From NCBI GenBank assembly GCA_008704415.1, contig VXIS01000027.1, forward strand, positions 202,737 to 266,736: a DNA stretch of 64,000 bases. The letters run 5' to 3'. Below the pieces are notes generated by a model, which searched no databases, had not been told where the DNA came from, and was given only the letters and a program-made list of their open reading frames with translations. The DNA comes from Sphaerosporella brunnea (Eukaryota > Ascomycota > Pezizomycetes > Pezizales > Pyronemataceae). The position numbers were made by a program, and so were the translations under genes. Positions 12,072-22,481 of the stretch are shown one piece after another (position 1 is the first letter of the stretch; the number at the start of each line of letters is the position of its first letter).

Positions 12072-12905
12072 TTTTTTTTTTTTTTTTGGTTTTAATCATC
12101 CTGTATTCGGCCGGTTGCGGCCATGACATGGGACTATGTACATGAATAAATCTACCCTTAGACCTCAAGTGTCCACAGACGGGCGTGATTCAGTGGGCGC
12201 ACCAAGGAAATTCGTATCGAGTAATGTATGACAAAGGGAACACAAAGAGAGAAAAGGAAGCAGGTCAGATCATTCTCGTGGCTTCTCCGGCCACTTTCCT
12301 ACATGAGTGTTCGCCAAGAAGCCAAGGATGGCTTCCGTACATCTTGTGTCAGCCAGGACTCTGGCCACCGGGGTGGAGGTCCTCTTCCAACCCTCCTTGT
12401 CTCCCACTTTCGTGGCCAGCCCTATGGCCTTCCATAGGGCTTCCTGCTCTTTCTTCCATCTGGCACACCTCTTCAGGAGGTGCTCCCTCGTCTGCTTGGG
12501 GGCCTTGCGGCACCACCAACACTTGTCATCCGCCCGACGGCCCGTCCACATCAGGTAGGGGGCTGTGGGCGCTTTGTTGAGCCGCAGCTGAAAGTGCCGG
12601 GACGCCAGAGCCTTGGGAGCCTTGGCGGCATTCTTGTCCCACTTAGCCTTACGCTTGTAGTAGGCTTTGGCTTTGATTTGTCGGCTCAGCCAGGCATTTC
12701 GGTCTTTCGTCCTGGCGTCGGTGACTAGGCGGCCGATGTGCGCCAGGGAGGTGGTCCCGATCGTGTGCGACCGATCTAGTCGGTCTCTCGCAGCAGCTTT
12801 GGCGGCTTGGTCGGCCATTTCGTTGCCGGGGATGCCCTTGTGCCCAGGCACCCACCTGTACTCGGTGTTCCAGCCTAGTAGGAGTAGTTCGTTTTCGGCT
12901 TGGCG
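12072..12905 (-). mobile_element. 5'-truncated LINE insertion with 14-bp target-site duplication
   Basis: The direct repeat GATTATCAGATGGA flanks the insert at 12058-12071 and 12906-12919. On the minus strand the element ends in the family signature GGCCGCAACCGGCC, then GATTAAAACC and a 16-base poly-A (T16 at 12072-12087). Together these define an 834-bp copy, truncated at its 5' end as is usual for target-primed reverse transcription. This is the best preserved of the LINE copies in the window. Confidence 0.92.
12270..12905 (-). CDS. LINE ORF2 C-terminus: partial RNase H plus CCHC motif
   Basis: The reading frame is open for ~211 codons inside the insert. It starts in the C-terminal part of an RNase H domain (WVPGHKGIPGNEMADQAAK, with the conserved His and Asp), followed by a linker and a Cys-rich motif CWWCRKAPKQTREHLLKRC (C-X2-C-X10-H-X4-C), and ends PEKPRE. 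The open frame seems to begin at 12953, but codons above 12905 belong to flanking DNA across the target-site duplication, so that start is an artefact. Reverse transcriptase and endonuclease parts are missing, and the fragment cannot transpose. Confidence 0.85.
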   Translation of the reverse strand, partial: RQAENELLLLGWNTEYRWVPGHKGIPGNEMADQAAKAAARDRLDRSHTIGTTSLAHIGRLVTDARTKDRNAWLSRQIKAKAYYKRKAKWDKNAAKAPKALASRHFQLRLNKAPTAPYLMWTGRRADDKCWWCRKAPKQTREHLLKRCARWKKEQEALWKAIGLATKVGDKEGWKRTSTPVARVLADTRCTEAILGFLANTHVGKWPEKPRE

Positions 12906-12919
12906 GATTATCAGATGGA

Positions 12920-14079
12920 CGTGTTGCGGTACGGGGCAAGATGGTCCTGCCATATATTGTAATTGCCGGTAATAGTGGAATATGATAGAATTAAATTTCT
13001 TTCACGTCAAAGTCACCTTAGTAGCAGTCAACTACTGCATCTTCAAGCCATTCATCTCTTGGCACACAACACTGCAACCCGGTTCTCTTGTGGCGTGCAC
13101 ACAGGCAATGTATGCGGCTTGCAAGAGTCGACGGCGCAACAACTGATTGGATCCTGGGTTGCTGGGTGAGTAGGGATTCTGTATAGGTGCCTTGAACTCA
13201 AACACGTATTCTCCAGCACGTACTCGTAGTTGACGCGTTTCCGCTACCAGAGCGTATCGCTTATAGATTGTCGTGTTGTCGTATCGCGCTGAGAATGCGT
13301 CGTAACATCGCAGGACCGCGCCACCTCGGGATCGTGTCGGTTGTCGCCGCCGTTGCGCAAACACGTCAATGGCTCGGCGCTGTGTTGTTGAGGAACTTCG
13401 TCGCTTTGGTAAGACTCAATCTGTGGCGTTCTGCGAGTGATCGCCATCGTTCGGTGGTGTTGGTGTATTTATAGTGAAAGCGCAACGAAACACGGACAGC
13501 AACTCGGAACGAGGTTGCTGGACCGCTTCATTCGGCTGGTTGACACGACCAGCAACACGGTTCAGTTCATAGCAAGGGGCTAGGAATGTACAAGCTTACT
13601 TTAAGATTGATTACCGTCACGAATGAACGGCGGGACAGTAGAGTCAGAGTGGCATGCATAGGCCACCTTCACCTGTCCTTAAGAATTGTCCCGGAGTCCC
13701 AGCATTTCCGGCAATCCGGCAGGACTACAGGCACGGTTGTTCACCTGCGGCAACCCAGCGCAGACCCCGACGTGTTTGACTGCACACTTAAAACAGACGA
13801 CAGCCCCATCCCCACCACAGATCAAAGGCCGCGTTGAGCAAGTTACGCGCTCTCTCGCGATGGCGAAGCCTAGGGCCGTGCATATCCAGAGCATGATCCA
13901 AAGCCCCTCCGACTGTGACAGCGCAGTCGTATGTGCGACCTACCCGACTAAAGCCCTCCACTGGCGATCAGTTTATCACCATATTCGCCCCGAGCAACCA
14001 CCAGCAAAATGCCCCGCCACAGCATTATAAACCACCCGCTACCTCATCCCCCTCCGCCTATGCGCTGTCCTATCCTCGC
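12920..14079. other. stretch without recognisable genes
   Basis: Only short frames without motifs. 13686-14030 (+) is Thr/Pro/Gln-rich with no leader or intron signal I trust. Confidence 0.45.
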
Positions 14080-14091
14080 CTCGCCCATCAC

Positions 14092-14464
14092 GTTTTTGTT
14101 TTTTTGGTTATAAGCATAACGTATTCGCCCGCTTGCGGCTATGACATACGAATATACATCACAAGGACTACCCTTGGGCCTTAAGCAAAGGACAAGCTCC
14201 GTGAATACATTCTAAGGCCTAGCCAGCCGTTTGCCAACATCGGTACAGGCTAGGAGAGCCGAAACTGCTGCCGTGCAGCGGCCATCCGCCGATACTTTCT
14301 ATATTGGGGGGTGATCACTCGCCTCCGCCCGGGGCCCTTCTTCCCTTTTCGCTCCGTAGCCGCTCAAATCGTGGCCCACGTCTCGTCCAGTTCCTTTGGT
14401 CATTTGGGGCATCGCGCGTTGTCTCGTCTGTGCCGGCGCCATCGTGAAGAATCAGCGTTTGTAG
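14092..14464 (-). mobile_element. short 5'-truncated LINE copy
   Basis: About 80 bp at the 3' end match the copy at 12.1 kb (CAAGGGTAG, then ATGTCATAGCCGCAAGCGGG, then GAATACGTTATGC), ending in a short A-rich tail on the minus strand. Likely target duplications are CTCGCCCATCAC (14080-14091) and CTCGGCCATCAC (14465-14476), one mismatch in 12. The coding tail is badly decayed. Confidence 0.65.
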
Positions 14465-14589
14465 CTCGGCCATCACCCGTTGCAGGCACGTCTAAAAACA
14501 CCGTTTACATTGGAGGTTTGTATTTTTGAAAGCGGGGCTCGACAACTCCATAACTTGGGCCAGCGCTACCAGCGGAGAGTCGAGGGTAA

Positions 14590-14705
14590 GTACATACGAG
14601 GGAAGAGGAGCTAACAAGAGTTAAGAGGAGCTGGACGAGTGGAGACGAGTTAAGAGGAGTTGCACGAGTGGAGAAGAGTTGAGACGAGTTAAGAGGATTT
14701 TGACG
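14590..14705 (+). repeat. purine-rich minisatellite
   Basis: About two and a half copies of a ~29-bp unit beginning GAGTTAAGAGGAG and ending CGAGTGGAGA. Strong purine asymmetry. No coding function is evident. Confidence 0.7.
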
Positions 14706-17700
14706 ACGAATTGATTTGGCGGTTGTAGCTTCTTCGATTTGGCCTTGTGTCAACGTTTACACGCAAGCTAGGTCTTTCATAGCCGCATTTTGTTGTGAAC
14801 AAGGGAATGACGGTGCGGAAGTAAATCTTCTTCTCGTAGCAAGAGTAGTTGTGAGCGTTTGACGGGCAACACGCTGAGGTTACTTGGGTTTTGACCTAGC
14901 AGTCTGGGGTGGCTCCACTCACCTTCAAAAGTTTACTCTTCACTGATGGGGTCCGCCATGTTTGGCTGTATGGGCAGTTAGACTGCGAGCTGGTGGGCCG
15001 GAGCAGCGCCCGAGTGACTGGACGGGTGGCCAGGGGCGAGGATTCAATGCCGGAGGATGAGCAGGTGGAGTTCCTTTTGGCTGGCTTAGGTCCCCGGACG
15101 GGGTCGAGGGCTGGCTTAGGCCTCCTCACGCTCGGCGTCCGGGCTCAGCTCTGCCGGGCTAGGGGCAAAATTCACAGCCGCGTGACTCAGGTTCAGATGG
15201 GATCTTTTGCCTCACTTCTTTTCTTATGGTCAATTTGTTTTCTTGTGGTTTTTTTTACTTTACTATGATGGACGGTTCCTTTGTCTCTCAGGGTTCAATG
15301 TATCTGCACGACTTCCCGCTGGGGAGAATAGACTAGGCTCTTGCCACGGCCACATGCTAGTAGTAGGTGCATGTGCCCATTGCTCTACATGCAGAATCTT
15401 CTTTCTCGATGTAATACCGCTTTGCCCACTGTGCTTGCATGTGCGGCTCAATCGCTACCACGGCTCGTGAGATCTCAGTGATGTTTAGGTGCTGTGATCG
15501 AGCCTTGGTTCATTCTGTGGTATGTCGTTGTCTCCTCCATCCCCAGCGATTTACTGTGGGCGGCCCTCTGTTGCATGCCGGATTCATGTCGCACAGCCGC
15601 TTTTACAATACCGGACAATTCAGAATGCTTCAATGTGGGGCATAATAGCTCTGCTTGACCGACCTCCTTGGAGAGCGACAGCTGAACCAAAGGCAACCCG
15701 ATGTCGTGCAGTTGAACCTCAATTCCCGGGGAGTGTTTTGAACTGTACGTTGTTGTTCTGAAATTACACAAGCGCAGAGTTTCTGCGCTGCAGGACAGCT
15801 TTCAATGGCCTCGAATGGCCCCTCATGAAATCTGTGCCCCCGCCAGTAGCTGCTGGATATGCACCCTCGCAGTTGTTGTTAAAACCACACCGAACATCTC
15901 AGGAACAGCTTTGGGTTTATGTTGAGTATTCTCGGTGGGCATGGTAAGCCGGTACAATGCTTACCGAGATGACTCAGTACCCACCCAGACCTCTTCGCGT
16001 GCTGCTGAACTACAACCTTTACCCCTTCGGCTGTCGAACTGGCACGCCTCCCATACGCCCACGTCTGTGAAGGGGTAGCCCCGAGAATTCCCATGCCAGC
16101 GCAGTAGGAGACCGGTTCATCGGGCTGCGACCAGTGCTTGAGCCCCAAAGGCGTGGGCTGGTGGTCAGACTAGGGTCGCGAATTTTGTCGTCACAAAGGC
16201 AAAAGCTCCAATTCACAAAATGCGGCATCAGGTGCACTAATGGGTGTGTTTCCTCACGAAGGCGTAGGACACAGATCAATCTGCTGTGCAGCTTACTTTT
16301 GCGACAATGTTGGCGGCCGCATGCGAAGATGGAAAACCTGCATGTTGGTAATACAGTATGGACGGGCATCACAGGCAACGGTAGGCTAAAACACGATCTT
16401 CCGTTGCAGGGCGTCATCAATTGTTACTCAGACTGAAGACGGTCGAACTGGGGGTCGGGAAGGAAGAACCGCCCTGGCTGTGGTGGACATGCCGACGACG
16501 TCGGCGCCGGTGTCGCCATGCAGAACTTGCATCACCATGAAGTGTACATGGGGAACGTCAATGCCACGTTCAGACCCAGCTTGCGTTGCCGACGCCCGGA
16601 CAAGGTCTCGTTCATGATGCCGGTCTGGAACAGCCCGCGCGACTGCGAAAAAGAAATTCCCCCAACCGCAGAGGGGCCCATGTGGCCTACACAACGGCGC
16701 CAACCAATTATGTATCCAAAAAAGTTGAGTCGAGATCCATATCTCGACGGTTACGGAGTTCCGCAGATAGCGCAGAGGGTCGGTAGCAATGGGCAGGTTC
16801 AGCACGCGGTGTCGGTGCTGCGACCGCACGATTGTGCTGAATGCCATCGGGTGTGCAGAAGGGAAGGTATTTCTTCCGGCGAATGCTGCACTCAGGTCTT
16901 TGGCGCCATGAGATTATGTCGGTACACTAATGATGTCCTTCCCATTGACAATCCACGACAAGTTCCTCACCCGGTGACCGTGAAGGCTTTACTGCCAAGC
17001 TGAACCTGTAACGCCGCTTCGTTGGAGGTGATAATAGGGCAAAATGGTTTGATATACTGATGCTCCGCGGCGTCGAGACGGCTGTAGATACCAGGAAAGC
17101 CCGCGAATGACAGAGGGATTGGATTTCTCGATCCCGCAGGCCGGGAGAGGCGTGGGATTTCTTGCGATCCCGACCACTACCTGGCATGGACCAACATTGC
17201 CAAGGAGTCAGCACACCAACATACCGTGAACTACAAGCTTCCAAGACGACCGTTGGATACTAGCTGCCTACGACCATGCCGAAGTGGCTCGAGTGCTACC
17301 ATACCTGCTGATGAATGACACAAATGGCCACCAGGGACCGAGCGGCGATGACTGAACTGCCAGGTACATACCCTACGTGAATAGTTGTGCCCGCATCGTG
17401 TGCACCTGGCGGTGGGTGAACGCTGATCAGTTGGTCACCAAAGTCAGCTGAATGGCCTGGGGGTGGTCGTTGGCGGACTGGCAAAAGCGGCATCCGAGTG
17501 CTGTGTCAAATTCGGCTTCGCGTCGCCCGGCGCGCTGCAAAACGCGACCTTCTGCACTGCCAGTCGCAACCACCAACCTCTCCAAGCGCTCGACGATGCG
17601 ACACGACCAGCCACGTGACCATGGAGACTCTTCAGTCAACGTTTGCGATCATTGCCCCGAAATCACGGTGCCTCTGCCTGGATTAGCCGGATCAGGGCTT

Positions 17701-18566
17701 ATCGGTCACGGTCGCTGTACCGCGCACTCCATGGCGGGGCGAGTAACTAACCCTAACCCTGCAATGCCGGGTTGCGCTATCGGCGCAGACCCAAATCCAG
17801 AACTTCGATTTTGCCCCCGTTCCCTTCTGTGCAGGATGCGTTCACGAGCCAATTCCCACATGTTGCACAGTGTCCATTTTTCCTCGTTTTGGACCTTGGT
17901 GACTCCTGACAACAACGAAGACGCTGACCTGGTACCGCATGATCTGTTTTCCCCTTCTCCGTTATGTATGTCTTCCTCACTTGCTGCCTGCCGCGGCCCG
18001 GTTACAGTGAGCTTGTCCTCTGTAATTCAAGTCTCCAGCATCGGCCATTTTACCCGGCTTCTCCTCAGTACCGACATGGCGGCCCGTAGTCTCACCGTAT
18101 CCATCTATTTCATCTTCTCAGCCAGCGCCGGCTCCCGGAATCAATCATCACACGCCGTCTTTACCTCCCACATTCTTTTCATAGCGACTACCCTCATCAA
18201 ACATTCAACACGGCACGCTTTTGCTTCCAGCTCTCAGGCATCGCCGGCTCGCCACATCGATGACAGCCTTTATCTGTCACCCTCATTCCACTCCGTCCCG
18301 GCTAGCGGCAGCGGTGATGACCGGAATCCTGAACACCATGTCGCTTTGATTATCAGTCTTCTCGTATCCTGCTCCGCTGTTTTGTCACGCTCGTGCTCCG
18401 TACAGCCTGTCCCCATCGTCCCAGCCCCATACTGTCCACCGATAGGTTTTTCCCGCATCAACTGAGTGCTGGCTATCCACATCAACCAGCACCGAGGTTT
18501 CAAATCATATTCCTTCTCCGCTCTACGGTACCGGTAGGCCCAATCGGCGAGCACCGGCGTTCTCAC
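14706..18566. other. long stretch without supported genes; one large open frame
   Basis: The frame 17452-18465 (+) is open for 337 codons, long for chance, but its product is Ser/Pro/His-rich with no domain, and it has no convincing leader. I leave it uncalled. It could be a decayed gene or a composition effect. Two CCCTAA units near 17750 are too few to be a telomere relic. Confidence 0.35.
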
Positions 18567-18580
18567 TGCGTCCTGTTTTT

Positions 18581-18927
18581 TTTAGGGTGCTGTGGAAGGC
18601 AGCCAAGGACGCCACTGGAGAGGGTGGTGGAATGAAACGCTGGCCATCCACGTCTGGGCTTGCATTTGTGGCGAATGACAGAGGCACAGAGGAGGTTTTG
18701 GATTTTCATCGTGCGACAACAATCGGCTGCTGGCGTGGCAGGGGCATCATGTAAAGGCCACTATCTGCTAGCTGTCTCACGATTCTCTTTGGTTCGCTTG
18801 GATTTAATTTTTTTCCTTCGTCCTTTCCTTGGAAGCCGGTAGTGGATCCCCGATGACCGTAGTCTCTTCTTTCCTGCCAATTTCATGGCCGCAAGCAGCC
18901 GAATACAATGTGATTAAAACAAAAAAT
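18581..18927 (+). mobile_element. short 5'-truncated LINE copy with target-site duplication
   Basis: The insert starts just before LWKAAKDATGEGGG (18587-18754), homologous to the C-terminus of the 12.3-kb LINE. It ends with GGCCGCAAGCAGCCG, then GATTAAAACAAAAAA. Flanks TGCGTCCTGTTTTT (18567-18580) and TGCATCCTGTTTTT (18928-18941) form a 14-bp duplication with one mismatch. The copy is 347 bp and non-functional. Confidence 0.85.
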
Positions 18928-18941
18928 TGCATCCTGTTTTT

Positions 18942-20887
18942 CCCGGTTGCAAGTTGTCGCTTGAGATTCAAGGAACGCGGGTATGCTGGATGCCTATTTT
19001 GCTGCGCTCCGGACCCGTCGTGGTGGCGGCGAACAACCGCGGCTTTGATTCTCTACGGCATGTGGGATTTCCACTTCACTCTCGGACCGGCCATCGGCGT
19101 CGTCCAAGACTGGATGCTGCACCCCGTATTCGGAAACGCGACCAGGTTTTTTGGTACTCCGCCATCTCCAGTTTGTAAACGCTGAGATTTCATAAAATAT
19201 CCTATACCCGGCGTTGACGCAGAAAATTACGACTGCCGCCATCACAATCGATGCAACATTCCGTTCCGTCGGAGACAAATCCTTGATTACCGCAACGATA
19301 GATCTCGCATTAAGTGCAGAAGACGCGCCTTGGCCTCCTGGACCTTGCAATGACTGTTTGTATACAGCTCTCGGTGCCGGCAATGGTTTTGCCGCACAAT
19401 TGTCGAAGTTGTACCCTGCTGCGGTCGTTGCTTTGAACGTGTCATAGCCGGTTCATAGGTGTTGAAGGCTCGCAGCATCAAATTCCAGAGTCTCCTCCGC
19501 ACCGGCTACCCTTTCTGCTTGCTCACTTCTGTGTCCACGGTGCGGGATCAGCCGTGTCTTGCAACATTGACCCATTTTATTTTCTCACCAGGTCAAGCGG
19601 GTTCACAACACACTATAAGTGCGGTCATCCGACGCAGACATCGCATATAACACGTGCCGCTCAGTTGTCGCAATCGTACCGTATCACAGCTTCCAACTCG
19701 GTGGATAATCCCCCGCACAAGGACGTATCTTAGAACCAGCCAGCGGCTGGAGGAAAGACAGGGTTGACAAGCGTTTGCCAGGCCCGGCAGGCTCGTCAAT
19801 TGACGTAATTGTGGAAACCGGTAACGCAAGGCGAAACACGCCACCAATCATAGTATGATTTTGAACTAGGCAGCGGTGTTTGGTGGAGGGCATTTGAGAG
19901 TGATGGGCTTACTGTGTGCCAGCTCCGTGATCTCAAGATGTCCAAGCCATGTGATGGAGGGATGCCGTCCCGGTAACAGTGATTGAATGGTCTAAAGTGA
20001 TTCCTCCACGTGTTCTGTCTGCCTTGTCGTACCATTGTTGTGAGTGTAGTTGTGATTTCCGCTGGATAGTAGTGGCCTGAAACTCGATACGAGGGACAAT
20101 GGGTTGCGAAAGGATCTGGAATCGCATATCGAGTGCTTGGTTACAACTAGAGAAGGAAGGATCCGTACGGCCAATTTCGACTATCTATTCGAACATGAGG
20201 CCGTCGACAGTGCGACCATGCATCTATTCGCCCTGCCGAGGCCGATGTCGCTCTCCCGTGCTTGAACCGTTCTTCACCATTGTTGTACATCGAGCGCAGC
20301 TTACCCGGGGCTTGCCACCCCGGCCTCTCTCCGGCGCAGCACGCTGTGCATGGTCTGGAGCAGCAAGTGTTCCGTACGGTCTGTCCAGGACTGCAGACTG
20401 GCTCAGGCCGACTGGTACGATCCAATCCGATCCTTGCTTTAGGAGGAACACCAAGACCCAGTCTGATCCAGTCAACGGGTGTATTCCCAATTACAGGAGC
20501 CTGATGAAATCATGAGAGAGTATCGAAAGTAGAGCTTGGAAAATGGAAAGAGAAGGGCGTGAGAGCAGCATGGCAGCCACGTCCGAGTGACGTCGTCACA
20601 CTTCAACGTCATCCTCCGAAAGGCCTTCCAGCATCTCATCCGCTTCCGCATCAGTGTATCGTACAAGACACCCCTGGCGGAGAAGGCCCCACGATTACTC
20701 TGCTCATCCGGACTGCCTTGGGTCCCATGGATGCCATGCCAACCGTATATAGGGCCTGTAGTCGTGAGGTGGGGGCGTCTGACGCGTGGGCATCATTTCC
20801 TCACGTCACCTGGCTTCCTGGTTTCCTTTTTGACGACATTAGCTTGCCGTCGGGACATCCACAGTGAGGGCCAAAACGTGAGTATGT
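18942..20887. other. stretch without recognisable genes
   Basis: Frames up to ~138 codons occur on both strands without motifs (18994-19383 -, 20099-20515 +). No transposon ends recognised. Confidence 0.4.
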
Positions 20888-20895
20888 CGTATAGA

Positions 20896-21523
20896 CAGTG
20901 TTCCTCACAGTCCAGTCCAACCAGTCCTGAGTGCAGACCGGACCTGGACCACATCATGCAGCAGTCCAGTCTGAGCAATTGCCGGGACCAGCAGTTCTTT
21001 AGCGGGCATGGACTGGATACTTCCCGCGCAGTAATGCATTACAAAAGGTTTGATATACAAAGCGCCCGCGGCCTCAAAACCCATGGACCAAACCCCGACA
21101 ATGTAGTTCATGTATCCTGCGCGCGATCCAACACCCCTTTATGCCTTACGCTCAGGCTGAGTGGCTTACAGTTTCATGACGATTAGGGCTCCATTCAGGG
21201 TCTCAGGGCCCAGTCGTGAACGAGACGCGCGTTGATGACGTTCGGAGGTAGTTGTTAGTATTAGCGGCCGGTGCAGTCACGGTGGCACGGAGACCTTTTT
21301 TTTTTCCGCCGCATATTGGCCTCGCCGTGACGCGCACCGCTCGCACGATTAAACTCACGACGTAAATCAGGACTGCAGGCAGGTTCAGCATTCCGAAATC
21401 ATGGACTAGGTTTCCAATCCTGGATCAATGGCGGCCTGGATCCCTTCAGTGCGTGGACTTGACTAGAGTATGGCAGACCGTCCAGGCCGACCTCCAGACC
21501 ACCCGGGCCCGTGAGCAACACTG
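20896..21523. mobile_element. hAT-type MITE, 628 bp
   Basis: The left end is CAGTGTTCCTCACAGTCC. The inverted right end is CAGTGTTGCTCACGGGCC. Flanks CGTATAGA and CCCATAGA agree at 6 of 8 positions, the duplication length of hAT elements. The subterminal region (GGCAGACCGTCCAGG and neighbours) is shared with 31524-31600 and the end at 26387. No transposase is encoded. The first eight bases equal those of the autonomous hAT at 22.48 kb, so cross-mobilisation is possible (inference). Confidence 0.65.
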
Positions 21524-21531
21524 CCCATAGA

Positions 21532-22473
21532 CGGTCCCGGAATCTCTTCCTCATCATGAATCTCCAGAGCTTTATATACTGCGACCTACCTGAGCGGCAA
21601 GCTGGCTGTCAACTAGTCGAAAACGTTGAAACTCCGTCTCCGCACCGGAAATGCGTTATCCAGATCTGGAGCGATCGCCGACTACTTGCGCTGTGGTGCA
21701 AACTTAATCCTATGCCCAGGTATTGCTTTCGGCTGACAATCTTGGGACATTCTCAGCCCCCGACGCCACGCCGTTATCACAACCGCAACGGGTATTCAGG
21801 CCGCCGCCCAAAACGCCATGTCAAGATCCCCTGCTGGCTCTGGCTCACTGTGGTTCCGCATTCTTGCAACCTGGGACCAACACTGGTCAATTGCCATAAC
21901 ACCACCATCTCCAACACTTGGCAGGCTACGTTATTGGATGGCCTCTTTCTTGATACTGCCGCGTGTATTGTGGAATCTGTCAATCGAGGTCTGCACGCCA
22001 TCCGGATTTCTTCCATTACAGACTGACAATCTGATGGAGTTCATGGAAGAACGTCCCGGCCGCCGCCTTGCCTATGGAGACTCTTGTCAACCCGTCGACG
22101 CTCTAGCCCGTTGACGCGCCACCAGGGTGAATCTACATGTATGCATCGGCGAAATGCGGTCGACCGCGATGGTGATTCCGGTCCCCGATGGGCTTTTGCG
22201 TTTTCGTCAGCGTTGGAGCCGCATTGTGGTGGACGACGCCCCCGTGCAGACCACGTTCGCTGCTGGTCGGTTCTCGAAACTTGGGCTGCGCTGTGCCTTC
22301 AAAGACAGGCTAGCGGTCGACGATGGCATTGGGTGACCGCGTATCGAAACATGCACCACTTGGTTTACAGCTTGCGCAATACCAGCCTCGCCATTCCTGA
22401 TGTGAGCTTATGATGGTATCAGACATATTCCTGACCAGTGGACGGACTGCTGCGCTGTCCGCTGCGTTGAGTA
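21532..22473. other. stretch without recognisable genes
   Basis: A frame at 21511-22026 (+, 171 codons) overlaps the end of the MITE and has no motif. I do not call it. Confidence 0.4.
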
Positions 22474-22481
22474 CAACTGGT

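Noticed and set aside
12906..12953. N-terminal part of the LINE open frame
   Set aside because: It lies outside the target-site duplication and is host DNA.
17740..17765. CCCTAA units suggesting a telomere relic
   Set aside because: Only two units. Single CCTAA(C) units also occur elsewhere (38.26, 49.78, 57.09 kb).
17452..18465. A 337-codon open frame on the plus strand
   Set aside because: No domain, no leader and Ser/Pro/His-rich composition. It ends just upstream of a LINE insertion. Kept only as a note.
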